The notes below the pieces were generated by a model. It was not told where the DNA came from. It was given only the letters and a program-made list of their open reading frames with translations, and made no database searches. DNA of 64,000 bases, from contig NZ_QQNB01000003.1 in the NCBI RefSeq assembly GCF_003345355.1, positions 496,001 to 560,000 on the forward strand. Reading direction: 5' to 3'. The stretch comes from Sphingomonas aracearum (GTDB lineage Bacteria > Pseudomonadota > Alphaproteobacteria > Sphingomonadales > Sphingomonadaceae). How positions within the stretch are numbered: the stretch's first letter is position 1; every line of letters begins with the position of its first letter. The position numbers were made by a program, and so were the translations under genes. Below, one piece after another: positions 1-8,643 of the stretch.

Positions 1-920
1 CGCCCGTTTCCGTCCACTGGATCAACAAACGCGTGCCCGGTCGGTTCGGATCCACCTCGAGCCTCCATTGCAGCGACACCTTTCCGGTATCGTTGGACAG
101 CGCGCCATATTTGGTCGCGTTGGTCGCCAGTTCATGCAGCGCCAGCGAGAGGCTGATGGCCTGGGCGGAGGCGAGCTGCACCAGCGGGCCGTCCAGCGAA
201 TAGCGATCGTCGCCCTGCGCCGCGAGCGCGGCCCCGGCCAGCATCGAAAGGTCGGCGGCATCCCAGGACGTGCCGGTCAGCACGTCTGTGGCCCGGCCGA
301 GGGCGGCAAGCCGCTCGCTGACCGCTTCGCGCGCCTCCGTCAGATTGGCGGCGCGCCGGATGCTTTGCAGCGTCACCGCCTGGGTGACGGCCAGCGTGTT
401 CTTGAGCCGGTGGCCGAGTTCCCGGTTGGCCACCTGCAACTCCCGATCGGCACGAATGGTGGCGGTGGTCTCCACCACCGTGTCGAGCATGCCGACCACG
501 GTGCCTGCCTCGTCGCGGATCGGGCTGTAGCAGAAGGTGAAAAAGGCCTCCTCCTCCTCGCCGAACCGGGTGGTGCGGACCGGATAGTTCTCGATAAAGG
601 TGGCCTCCCCGGCAAAGGCCAGCTCGGCGATCGGGGCAAGATCGTCCCACGCCTCGGCCCACACATCCGCGAACGAGCGGCCGAGCGCCGGCGGCTTGGA
701 GCCCAGGATCGGCAGAAAGGCATCGTTGGGGATGCTCACCAGATCGGGCCCCCAGACGATGCATTGGGGGAAATGCGAGTTGAGGATCAGGCTGACGCTC
801 GTTCTCAGCGAGGCGGACCAGTTCTCGATGCGGCCCAGTGACGTGCGCTGCCAGTCATGATCGCGGATGGCGCGCGCCATGGCCCCGTCTCCGCTCAGAA
901 AGGCAAGGGTATCGGTCACG
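1..920 (-). CDS. HWE-family sensor histidine kinase with PAS domain, C-terminus beyond window
   Basis: Soluble sensor kinase running off the left edge. The N-terminal half is a PAS-like domain (DLVSIPNDAF, then an RTTRFGEEEEAFFTF stretch typical of these PAS folds). The kinase part starts with the HWE-type phosphoacceptor box GHRLKNTLAV, followed by HELATNATKYGAL, the N box of the family. No membrane segment is seen, so it should be cytoplasmic. These kinases often act in the general stress or light response of alphaproteobacteria, but the signal here is unknown. The start is a GTG at 920; another in-frame GTG lies 18 bases upstream. The end of the ATP-binding domain is outside the window. 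Confidence 0.9.
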
Positions 921-971
921 GGCGTTCGTTGATGCACGAGGAAGCAAAAGCGCGACGTGCGCGCCGGTTCC

Positions 972-1835
972 TCACCCTGGCCGACGGCGGGTGGCGAGCC
1001 CCACATCGCAAACGCTCGCGCCGCCCAGGCCGACCATCGGCGGCTTCGGCGTTTCGCGCGCGGCGATCGCGGCGGCGAAGCGGGGATTGTCGGCCGCGCG
1101 ATAGTCGAAATGCGGCCGCTGGTTCGCGGGCAGCTCGCTTGCCAGGCGAACGCTGACGATGGGCAGCCGCTCGCCCGGCGTTGCATAGACGCCCATCGGC
1201 GCATCGCTGCGTGGCAGGCCCGACAGGAAACGCATGCCCTCGATCACCCGGCCGACCACCGTGTAGTTGCGGTCCAGCCGCCGCGCGGACTGGCCGATGG
1301 GCGTGAACAGCTCGGCGCCCGAGCCGGAGGTGGGATCGGCGTCACGCGCCACGCCTACCGCGCCGTAGCAATGGGGCAGCCAGGCCGCCTTGCCATCGGT
1401 AGCGACGGGCCAGCCATCCGCGGTGATGCCGGACGCGGTGGAATAGGGATCGGGCCGCGTCATGCGCTGCGCCGGCGCAAAGGCGGCGATGTCGAACTCG
1501 GGCGTGACGGCCGCCAGCACCCCGGCCGGCAAGGGCTTCGTTTCCGCGTCCGACGGATTGCCGCCCCATTGCGCCACCCAATTCTCCTGCACCCGGTACA
1601 CCGAGGTCGCATCCCACCAGTGCGCGAGCGCCAGCCGGCGGATATTGGCGACATGCTCGGGCGCGTGGCGCGCCGCGAGGCGGATCACGACCTGCCGGTC
1701 GCCGGCCAGCGTCATCACCAGCACCTCGTCGTCCGGGATCGGGCGCCAGTCGGCAGGCAGCGGATCGCTGGGCAGCGGCACGGCGGCGGGCGCAACCGCC
1801 TGCACGGCGGCAAGAAGGGCAAGGAAGATCGACAT
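972..1835 (-). CDS. Periplasmic peptidylprolyl isomerase, cyclophilin type
   Basis: A 287-residue protein whose start MSIFLALLAAVQAV gives a signal peptide. The body is a divergent cyclophilin domain: VLVMTLAGDRQVVIRL opens the fold, HVANIRRLALAHWWDATSVY covers the first helix, and GSGAELFTPIGQ plus YTVVGRVIEGM match the later conserved blocks (equivalent to FFI and FGRVxxGM). It should catalyse proline isomerisation of secreted proteins. The open frame continues upstream through the tRNA-Ser gene, but that extension has no protein-like character, so the later ATG was chosen. The C-terminal tail after residue 250 is not conserved cyclophilin. Confidence 0.88.
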   Translation of the reverse strand: MSIFLALLAAVQAVAPAAVPLPSDPLPADWRPIPDDEVLVMTLAGDRQVVIRLAARHAPEHVANIRRLALAHWWDATSVYRVQENWVAQWGGNPSDAETKPLPAGVLAAVTPEFDIAAFAPAQRMTRPDPYSTASGITADGWPVATDGKAAWLPHCYGAVGVARDADPTSGSGAELFTPIGQSARRLDRNYTVVGRVIEGMRFLSGLPRSDAPMGVYATPGERLPIVSVRLASELPANQRPHFDYRAADNPRFAAAIAARETPKPPMVGLGGASVCDVGLATRRRPG

Positions 1836-1912
1836 GAACGGCAGACTGCCCCGCACAGCCGTATTGCGCAAGCGTGCGCGAGCCACTAGGGAAGCCGCCT
1901 TCCAGTGCATGC

Positions 1913-2003
1913 GGAGCGGTGGCCGAGTGGTCGAAGGCGCTCGCCTGGAAAGTGAGTATACGGCAAAACCGTATCGAGGGTTCGAATCCCTCCCGCTCCG
2001 CCA
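1913..2003 (+). tRNA. tRNA-Ser (anticodon GGA)
   Basis: A 91-base class II tRNA. The acceptor arm GGAGCGG pairs with CCGCTCC and is followed by discriminator G and an encoded CCA. The anticodon stem CTCGC/GTGAG encloses the loop CTGGAAA with anticodon GGA. There is a long variable arm (TATACGG...CCGTAT) and a T arm containing GTTCGAATC. Serine tRNAs are frequent integration sites, and an integrase gene lies 342 bases downstream in the same direction. The 3' end of the tRNA is therefore the probable attachment site. Confidence 0.97.
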
Positions 2004-2345
2004 ACCCTCAAGTTCAGATGAAGCCAATTGGGTCGAAAACCCTTGGATCTTCGCGGTACCCCCGGAACGATCGAGGTCACCAATAGGCACCCGAGGTCGT
2101 ATTATGCCAGCGCGCGTGGGGTATGCCTGGGGGTATTACTTAGGCGATTGGGGGTAACATCGAGCTACCGCGCCCGAAGGTGTTCGAGGCACTCGACCCC
2201 TCGGAAGCGGCGCCCACGGCGCCTGTATTTTCGTCATAGATAGTCATGCGATGTCAGCAAGATAGCGGCCGATTGAACTCGGCGCATCGGAGAGTCAGCT
2301 GGTCTGAAGCCCGCAGAATAAGGGCTTGAAGGAAAGACCTGCAGA
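2004..2345 (+). other. Gene-free stretch between tRNA-Ser and integrase, probable attachment region
   Basis: No credible gene is present in these 342 bases. The segment begins at the tRNA 3' end, where site-specific recombination would occur, and contains three phased GGGG(G)TA repeats. I looked for a second copy of the tRNA 3' end elsewhere in the window and found none, so the far attachment site is absent or outside. Confidence 0.6.
2118..2157 (+). repeat. Three helically phased GGGG(G)TA repeats near the attachment site
   Basis: GGGGTAT begins at 2118, GGGGGTAT at 2129 and GGGGGTAA at 2150. The spacings of 11 and 21 bases are close to one and two helical turns, so the repeats face the same side of the DNA. 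Short phased repeats beside an attachment site are typical of arm-type binding sites for tyrosine integrases. This role is an inference from position and spacing. Confidence 0.5.
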
Positions 2346-3059
2346 ATGTTGACTGACGCGCAGTGCAAAGCGGCCAAAGCAAGGGACAAGGCATACAAAT
2401 TGAGCGATGCTCACGGGCTTCGCCTCGACGTGTCGAAGACCGGCCATCGCTCATGGCGCCACAAATACCGGTACGGCGGCAAAGAGAAGCTCCGCACCCT
2501 AGGCACCTTCCCCGAGGTCACGCTGAAGCAGGCACGCGACATCTGCAAGGCCGACAAGCAGCTGCTCAAGGAGGGCAAGGACCCCATCACGGAGGCAAAG
2601 CGCGCAGTGCTTGCCCAGCAAGTCGCGGCTAAGGACACCTTCGAGGATCTGGCGCGCGAATGGTATGCCAAGCAGCAGCCGCGCTGGAAGCCCGTCCACG
2701 CCGCGGACGTCATCAAAAGCCTCGAACGGGACATTTTCGCCGACCTCGGCTCTCTGCCGGTTAGGAGCATCGATTCGGCTCTCGTACTCGCCACGTTGCA
2801 GAAGGTTGAAGCGCGTGGCGCCATTGAGACCGCGCATCGCCTACGACAGCGCATCTCGTCGATTTACGACTATGGCATCGCCATAGGACGAGCCGTCACC
2901 AACCCAGCCGCATCGCTGGTCAAAGTGCTGAAGGCCAAGCCGCCGTCACGGCGCTGGCCGGCGGTAACGAAGATCGGCAACCCGCGGCGCTCGGCATCGC
3001 GCTTGGCGCTGGAGTCGCTGCTACCGGTCATTCCGGCGATCTGCTTGATGCTGACGTAA
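2346..3059 (+). pseudogene. Truncated P4-type tyrosine integrase (catalytic domain missing)
   Basis: The first ~200 residues are a normal P4-family integrase. The N-terminal DUF4102-type arm-binding domain (MLTDAQCKAAK, GLRLDVSKTGHRSW, LGTFPEVTLKQAR) is followed by the SAM-like core-binding domain (TFEDLAREWYAKQQPRWKP, HRLRQRISSIYDYG). After RRWPAVT, around residue 210, similarity stops. The remaining ~25 residues read antisense through a different gene on the other strand. The R...HxxR...Y catalytic domain is therefore gone; full-length relatives are about 400 residues. It cannot recombine DNA and marks the scar of a largely deleted island at the tRNA-Ser site. Confidence 0.9.
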
Positions 3060-3082
3060 ACGGGCTGTCGGCTCTCGGTCAT
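2870..3082 (-). pseudogene. Small HTH (excisionase/AlpA-like) gene, 3' part lost at the integrase junction
   Basis: A strong ribosome site (AGGAGG, 6 bases before the ATG) introduces MTESRQPVYVSIKQIAGM, then TGSSDSSAKRDAERRGLPI. This resembles the N-terminal helix-turn-helix of small excisionase or AlpA-type regulators of integrative elements. From about residue 35 the frame runs antisense through the integrase remnant, so the tail is not original. The two fragments face each other across one breakpoint near 2975. The family call is tentative; the good ribosome site supports a once-functional gene. Confidence 0.45.
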
Positions 3083-3164
3083 GTAGGTCCTCCTAAGGTC
3101 GAGGACGTCGACATGTTTCATTACAACAGGCTTGGGGACCGGCAGAAATGATTCCAGCGCGCGG

Positions 3165-4022
3165 TCATGCGGCTGAGCCTCCGCCCAATGCCGTCCGGAT
3201 CACGTGAGCCGATGGAGGCTGGATAGCATGTAAATCGAGCAGCACGAGATCCTGCTTGGCCAAAGCCGCGAAGACATGGGTCACGAACCGCACGAACGGC
3301 CCACGTTTTTCTTCGTCGTTCGGCGCTTTTGGTGCCTTGCCCGTCACCTGCCGATAAACGTCACCGAGATCGCGGATGAAAGCCTGACGTTCGCGGCCCG
3401 ATCGGTTGCCCGAGGGCATCCCGCGATTGCGAGTGTCGCCCGGCATGTCGCCGGCAACGCCTTTGCGGTACTCGGTAATGATGTCCGTTGCTTCATCATA
3501 GACGGCGACACAGTCGGTCAGCCCGTGCGTCGCGCGGTTTCCGGCGAGCGGATTACCGATAGGCATTGGCAGAAGCGCGGAGAGATATTCGCTTTCTTGC
3601 CTGGGGATGCAACAGCGCCCATGCAGCGCGAATGCCAGACGGCGCAGCGCGTCTTCGCGGACAAGCTCGGGCATTCCCGTCTCGCTTTTGTGCCTGACGA
3701 GTTGATTGGCGAGGGTGTCGGCCGCGCTCGCCATCTCACGAGCGGCGTCGCGGATGCGGCGTATACACGCCAGGAAGGCTGCGTGCTCGGGTTTATCGGG
3801 AGCGTTCTCGACGGCGAGCACATAGGCCATACAGCAGCGTGCGAGATCGTGATGGCCGCCGCGGCGAATGCGCTCGATCGTTTCGGGGGGCAATGGCGAG
3901 CTTGAGGGCATAGCCTGCTTGAACGACGAAAGCGCGAAGTGCCGATCAAACACGATCTCGGCGGCGTCACCATCGACCGTGGTTTTACGCTGATCGTAAG
4001 CGGTAGCGATTTTAATCGTCAT
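3165..4022 (-). CDS. Hypothetical island protein, 285 residues
   Basis: I do not recognise this protein. It has a good ribosome site (GGGAGG, 7 bases before the ATG), no signal peptide and no membrane segment. The middle is helical and rich in charged residues (ETIERIRRGGHHDLARCC, RRIRDAAREMASAADTLAN). The C-terminal part has the conserved-looking run RQAFIRDLGDVYRQVTGK and ends in GPFVRFVTHVFAAL. It sits between island remnants and shares their lower GC and patchy codon use, so it is probably cargo of the decayed element. Confidence 0.65.
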   Translation of the reverse strand: MTIKIATAYDQRKTTVDGDAAEIVFDRHFALSSFKQAMPSSSPLPPETIERIRRGGHHDLARCCMAYVLAVENAPDKPEHAAFLACIRRIRDAAREMASAADTLANQLVRHKSETGMPELVREDALRRLAFALHGRCCIPRQESEYLSALLPMPIGNPLAGNRATHGLTDCVAVYDEATDIITEYRKGVAGDMPGDTRNRGMPSGNRSGRERQAFIRDLGDVYRQVTGKAPKAPNDEEKRGPFVRFVTHVFAALAKQDLVLLDLHAIQPPSAHVIRTALGGGSAA

Positions 4023-4094
4023 TCGATGACCTCCCGGCTCATCGTCCCGTCACGCAGTTATTGTAAGCTCGGCTGGTAAATAACGGAATGATGT

Positions 4095-4745
4095 TTAACG
4101 CGAAAGCCAGGTTGCGTAGGCTTCTCGGTAGCTCTTGGCGGCAGTCAGCAACTGCAGGTCGGTAAGGTCCTCGGCCAGGATTGCCTGGTGTGCATCGTGC
4201 AATCTACCATTGCAGCGGATACGCTCGTCGGTCGCATTGTTCGACTGCCGGATAAAATACATCAATTTCGGCACGGAGAGCGACCAACGATTGATTCTGG
4301 CCAGGCTGGCCGGGTCGATGATGGACACGGCGGCGAGTTGCCTTGCGAACGCATGGACCCGTGTTGCGATCAGGGCCGTCGCCAGCCGATAGCCTGGCAG
4401 AGGATCTGCGATGAGGGCGCTAAGGCGAGCGCGACGCATGAGGCGCACTTCCTGGATACCAGAAGCCTGGTGGCGCAGATCGATTTGCGGTTCGGGTCGG
4501 CCATCGATGTCCGCGGCGAAAGCCCGCGACCCGTCCTGGTCGTTGCGGACGATGACGACCGTTCCGATCCTGCTGTAGGTGGACACCATCCGTTCGATGA
4601 ACCGGGAGATCGGCGCGTTTGTCGAGACGATGCAATAGAAGATGATCCTCGCGCCGTCGTCATTCAGCATACGCCACACGGTTTGCAGGAAGGCCATGAC
4701 TGGCGTGTCCGAGCTGCTGATGCCGGCGCCGAGATCGAATAGCAG
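4095..4745 (-). pseudogene. 5'-truncated P-loop (ParA/MinD/TraL-like) NTPase fragment
   Basis: The open frame extends upstream of the first ATG into HLLFDLGAGISSSDTPV. That looks like the Walker B strand of a ParA/MinD-type or conjugation-associated (TraL-like) ATPase, followed by VWRMLNDDGARIIFYC and an SRIGTVVIVRND strand. The Walker A N-terminus is missing: the sequence ends at about 4750, where an oppositely oriented Rieske oxygenase fragment begins. The C-terminal half is helical without a clear family match. It is probably a piece of a mobilisation or partition gene brought in with the island. Confidence 0.5.
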
Positions 4746-4756
4746 GTGATCCGGGC

Positions 4757-5515
4757 TTTCCCGTGGTCGAGCGGCATCGCTTCGTCTGGGTGTGGCCGGG
4801 CGATCCCGCGCTGGCCGACCCTGCGCTGATCCCGACCTTGCCGTGGCTGGACGATCGCGCCTGGGCCGGAGATGGATCGATGACCGAGGTCAAGGCCGAT
4901 TACCGCCTCGTGATCGACAATCTGATGGATTTGACCCACGAGACCTTTGTTCACAGCTCGTCCATCGGCAATGCCGCGCTCGCCGAGGCTCCCTTCGAGG
5001 CCTATCACGGCGACCGCACGGCAAGGGTCGAACGCTGGGTGCTCGACCAGCCGGCGCCCCCTTTCTGGGCCGGGCAGCTGGGCCATGACGGACCGGCGGA
5101 CCGCTGGCAGATCATCAACTTCCTGGCCCCTGCCACCATTTATCTGGAGGTCGGCGTCGCCCCCGCCGGGACCGGCGCGGCGGACGGGGATCGCAGCAAG
5201 GGCGTGGACATGCGCGTCGTCCACCTGCCGACGCCGTCGACCGGCAAGACCTGCTATTATTTCTGGGCGCACCTGCGCAATTATCGACTGCACGATCAGG
5301 GACAGACGCGCCGCGTGCTCAACGCGGGCAGCGGCATCATGGTTGAGGACGAACGGGTGATCGAGGCGCAGCAGCGGGCAATCGACGAACATCCTGATCA
5401 CGTTTTCTACAACCTGAACATTGATGCCGGCTCGATGTGGGCCCGGCGCGCCATCGACCGCATGATCGCGGCCGAGACGATGCCTGCCCTCACGCCGGCG
5501 ATGGCGGCCGAATGA
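4757..5515 (+). pseudogene. vanA: vanA-like oxygenase fragment (catalytic domain only, Rieske domain missing)
   Basis: The frame begins abruptly at FPVVERHRFVWVWPGDP, a sequence found just after the Rieske [2Fe-2S] domain in vanillate O-demethylase oxygenase. It continues through the mononuclear-iron domain (YRLVIDNLMDLTHETFVH, with the D...H...H iron-site context) to the normal end. The first ~100 residues, including the CxH and CxxH cluster ligands, are absent. Without them electrons cannot reach the iron, so the product should be inactive. The stop overlaps the vanB-like start (ATGA), as in intact vanAB operons. Confidence 0.85.
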
Positions 5516-5937
5516 GCGGCGCTTCGCTGACCGCCGCGGCGCCGGCTTCGGACCAGCCCCGGGGATCGGCCGGCGTTACGGCGCTGCGCGATCTCAGCCC
5601 GACGATCCGGGAGATCACGCTGCGTGCCGATCGCGCGTTCGCCTGCCCGCCGGGCTCGCACATCCGCGTTGCGGTCAACGGCGCGGGGCGCGAGGACTAT
5701 CGGTCCTATTCCGTTGTGGAGCAGGCGGGCGATCTCCTGCGCATAGCGGTCAAGCGGCAGCCCCTCAGCCGCGGCGGTTCGGCCTTCATGTGGCGGCTGC
5801 AACCGGGCGACACGGTTCGGATGACCCCGCCGCGCTGCGACTTTCCGCTGACCTTGGGAGCACCGCATTACCTGCTTCTCGCCGGAGGCGTCGGCATCAC
5901 GCCGCCCAACAATGCGCCGAGTGCTGCACGCCGATAA
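5512..5937 (+). pseudogene. vanB: vanB-like reductase fragment, 3' half missing
   Basis: The N-terminus of a phthalate/vanillate-type oxygenase reductase: a flavin-binding barrel (IREITLRADRAFACPPGSH, then REDYRSYSVVEQ), followed by the start of the NAD-binding domain, LLLAGGVGITP. After that motif the sequence changes to unrelated residues and stops. The rest of the NAD domain and the C-terminal plant-type [2Fe-2S] ferredoxin domain are missing. The breakpoint lies at about 5906. Together with the headless vanA this is a dead demethylase pair. Confidence 0.85.
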
Positions 5938-6736
5938 ACCAGATGCCGTCACTCGGAAGGGACAACTGCTGCCCGAGGAGCGCGGTGGGAAGCGTCAGTA
6001 TGTTGTTCTCGGGCGCGTCGACGACGTCGTGACCGGCGAGGAGGACGCATTGGTCCGGGCTCAAGCCCCAGACCTCATCTATGTCCTCACCGCTGAGCAG
6101 CGCGTCAGCGTCGAGCGCGGTTGCCGCTGGGTTTTCGAGCCGCGCCAGCGCCGGCGGATCAATGCGCCGCCACCGCAAGCGGGTGAACTCGCCGTAGAGG
6201 ATTGCGCCCATGTGCCGCCAGCCGACCAGCCATTCGCGCCAGGAGCACGCGGCGAAGCGGACCTCCGCGCCAGCGACCGCGATGGCGAAGTCGGCGATCT
6301 CGGCGCGATGACGTTGGAGCGCCTCAGGCGAGACAACGACGGATCCACGTCGCTCCGGCTCGGCGTAGAGGTAGAAAAGCACCGGCACCTTCCCGAGCCG
6401 GCGCCCCTCGGTCACCAGTCCGAACGCGTGCTTCACGAGTTGCGCCGCATCGAGATGGACGAACGTGGTGGCGCCTGCACGCAGCGTGTCGCGCATGGCG
6501 GTGACCGCCCACGGCTCGCCATCGGGCGTCGGCACCGGGGCGAGCTTCACTTGTGCGAATTGCACGGCGGTGTTGGTCCAGCCGCGATAGCTTGGCCTGA
6601 GGACGCCGTAGAGGATGCGTGTGCCCTCGCTGCCGGGTGGGTCACCGATGAGGGGCAGCCAGCTATGCGGGTTGCCCGGCGTCGGATCGCGATCGGCGTT
6701 GATGATGACCGGTGTGATGGTCTTCTTGCCCGCCAT
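5897..6736 (-). CDS. Unrecognised protein, 279 residues, first of the 2.1-kb inserted block
   Basis: Starting at MAGKKTITPVIINADRDP, this protein has no signal peptide or membrane segment and no motif I can name. Notable stretches are RILYGVLRPSYRGWTNT, FVHLDAAQLVKHAFG and DQCVLLAGHDVVDAPENN. The last four codons and stop fall in former vanB sequence, so the C-terminus may be new or truncated. The start overlaps the stop of the upstream gene (TGATG), indicating translational coupling. The pair may form a small complex or module; function unknown. Confidence 0.55.
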   Translation of the reverse strand: MAGKKTITPVIINADRDPTPGNPHSWLPLIGDPPGSEGTRILYGVLRPSYRGWTNTAVQFAQVKLAPVPTPDGEPWAVTAMRDTLRAGATTFVHLDAAQLVKHAFGLVTEGRRLGKVPVLFYLYAEPERRGSVVVSPEALQRHRAEIADFAIAVAGAEVRFAACSWREWLVGWRHMGAILYGEFTRLRWRRIDPPALARLENPAATALDADALLSGEDIDEVWGLSPDQCVLLAGHDVVDAPENNILTLPTALLGQQLSLPSDGIWFIGVQHSAHCWAA

Positions 6737-7254
6737 CACCACGCCTCCAGCGGCGAGAGGAGGCAAGCGCCTTCGCGCTCGGCGCGGTCGATCCCGGAGG
6801 CGCGCTGGCCGAACGTATCATAGGGCGGCAGCAGCTCGAGCCAGAAGCCGTCGGGGGTGATCGAGACGGCAGGACCGACCAGCGGCGGGACCAGCCACAG
6901 CGCCCCGTCCGCGCCGCGCCACAGCGCGAGGTCGTCCATCGACCATGGCGTTCCCGGTAGCAGTTCGAGCGCGACGTCTGCGGTGACGATCAGACGATCG
7001 TGATCGAGAGCAACGCGCAGCAGCACGACGTCGAGGTGCGCCTCGGCCGCGAGCGCCGCAAGCCCATCGCGGAACGCGGGCTCACGCGCCTGCGTCACGC
7101 AAAGCACCGCGCCGCGCTCGGCGATGTGGATGCTCGCGCTCGGCAGGCCGGGCAGCGTGAGGTGATCGTAGCAGTCGTTCGCGCCGAGCGCCTCGAGCAC
7201 GAGGCCGCACGCGACCGAGCCGGCGGTGCAGCCGGCCAGAACCAGATTGGTCAT
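6736..7254 (-). CDS. Unrecognised protein, 172 residues, coupled to the following gene
   Basis: The start MTNLVLAGCTAGSVACG was chosen over an upstream in-frame ATG because the upstream extension looks non-coding. The protein alternates hydrophobic strands (SIHIAERGAVLCV, LDVVLLRVALDHDRLIV) with short loops, suggesting a compact alpha/beta or beta-rich fold. LVPPLVGPAVSITPDGFWLELL near the end is distinctive. No family is recognised. Its stop overlaps the start of the next minus-strand gene, so both are probably expressed together. Confidence 0.5.
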   Translation of the reverse strand: MTNLVLAGCTAGSVACGLVLEALGANDCYDHLTLPGLPSASIHIAERGAVLCVTQAREPAFRDGLAALAAEAHLDVVLLRVALDHDRLIVTADVALELLPGTPWSMDDLALWRGADGALWLVPPLVGPAVSITPDGFWLELLPPYDTFGQRASGIDRAEREGACLLSPLEAW

Positions 7255-7450
7255 GTAAAGAAGAGCCTTGTTCGTGTCGTCGCGGACCGGTTGGCCCGGA
7301 CAAGCCCTGTCCGCTTTCATCCTGCTTCCAGGGCTCGCCCGCTCTCCGACCAGCCTTCAGGGTGGGTGCCGGTCCGCTCGCGCCAGCGCTCACCCCCTGC
7401 TATCGACCGGGCACCGGGCGCTGGATCCCGCCGGCACCCGGTGATCGAGG

Positions 7451-7971
7451 TCACGCCGCCTTCGGCAGGCGCGGCCGATAACGCAGCAGCAGCGCCGGGG
7501 CGGTCAGCATCCACAGCGGCCGATCGCGCTCGACGTTCGCAGGCACGTCGACGCCAGCGCGCGCGAGCACAGTCTCCGGGATGGGCTGGAGGGTCCGCAT
7601 CGGCACGGATAGCCGCAGCTCGGTGCAGTGCTGTTCGGGCGTGATGGCGTGGGGATGTGGTTCGATCGCGGTCGCCGCCACGATCTCGTAGCCGGCGAGC
7701 GCCCGACCGAGCCGCGTGTCGATAGCGCAGACCTCGCCCATGCGCTTGCCGACCAGGGCCGCAGCGTCGCCGGTGGCGAGCAACGCCGTCGGCAGCGTCA
7801 GCGTCGCCCCTTCGGTGCGCTCGTGATAGTCAAGGTCGCCCTCGCGCCACCACAAGTGCAGGCCGGTGCCGTAGCGCGCGACATAGCAGTCGAGCGGCAG
7901 CGCGGCGCGCGGATCACCGCCACGTTGAGCAGCGCGACTTGCGCCGTTATCCGACGCGTCGGCCCGGACAT
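7451..7971 (-). pseudogene. Unrecognised gene with an apparent one-base frameshift
   Basis: From the ATG at 7971 one frame reads MSGPTRRITAQVALLNVAVI. The frame offset by one base then continues convincingly as LPLDCYVARYGTGLHLWWR to a stop at 7451. Inserting one base near 7905-7912 would join them into a protein of about 173 residues, close to the 172 residues of the gene downstream. It is therefore either a frameshifted pseudogene or a sequencing error. LTLPTALL in this gene recurs in the first gene of the block, perhaps indicating a shared motif. Function unknown. Confidence 0.45.
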
Positions 7972-8093
7972 CAGCGCCCGCGCACCGCCCGTGCGGCGCG
8001 CATCGGCGGGTTGGGCGGGCAGGCCATGGAGCGGAGCGCGGCCGCATCGTTGCAGCAACCTGTTGATCCGTTCCTTCTGCACGCGCGCCGACG

Positions 8094-8636
8094 ATTACAG
8101 CGAAGGCGATGGCGACGATCTATTTCGTCGTCAGCTGGACGCCGAAACTGCTGTCGCAGATGGGCTTTGCGGACTCGATCGGCATCTATGCGTCGTTGGC
8201 GATGAACGTCGCGGGAGCGATCGGCTGCGCCACCTTCGGGTTGCTGACCACCCGTTTCGCCTTTCGTCCGTTGAGCACCATCGCCTTTCTGGGGATGGGA
8301 TTGCTGGTCCTCCTGTTGGGTGTCGTTCCGGCGCGTGCGGGCATGCTGGTCGCGGCCGCCTGCCTCGCCGGCCTCTTCCTGAATGCGTCGATCTCGTGCC
8401 TGTACATCGTTCTGGCGCAATCCTTTCCCGCGAGCCTGCGGGCGACCGGAACGGGCATAGGGCTGGGGGCCGGGCGCATCGGCGCCGTTGTCGGCCCGTA
8501 TGTCGCGGGCATGCTGTTCGAGCATGGCTTCGACCGCGCGGCGACCTGCACCGTGCTCGCGCTGCCGATGCTTGGGGCGGCGGTGCTGTTATGGGCAATG
8601 CCGCGCGACGGGACGGGCGCGGCGGCGGCGGGGTGA
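8094..8636 (+). pseudogene. C-terminal half of an MFS transporter (aromatic acid/H+ symporter type)
   Basis: About five hydrophobic helices are visible (IYFVVSWTPKLLSQMG; YASLAMNVAGAIGCATFGLL; STIAFLGMGLLVLLLG; MLVAAACLAGLFLNASIS; AVVGPYVAGMLF). SLRATGTGIGLGAGRIGAVVGP matches the second half of PcaK/VanK-type aromatic acid symporters. The first six helices and the GxxxDrxGRR loop are missing. The break lies just upstream of about 8090, at the end of the inserted block. On the same strand as the vanAB fragments, it is probably the surviving end of a former vanA-vanB-transporter cluster. Confidence 0.8.
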
Positions 8637-8643
8637 CGACGGA

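Noticed and set aside
68..841. Plus-strand frame opposite the histidine kinase
   Set aside because: No domain or ribosome site; the minus strand carries the clear HWE kinase motifs.
5907..8052. Calling the 2.1-kb block a transposon from its imperfect end repeats
   Set aside because: The repeat is only 10 bases with one mismatch, and no transposase or target duplication is visible.
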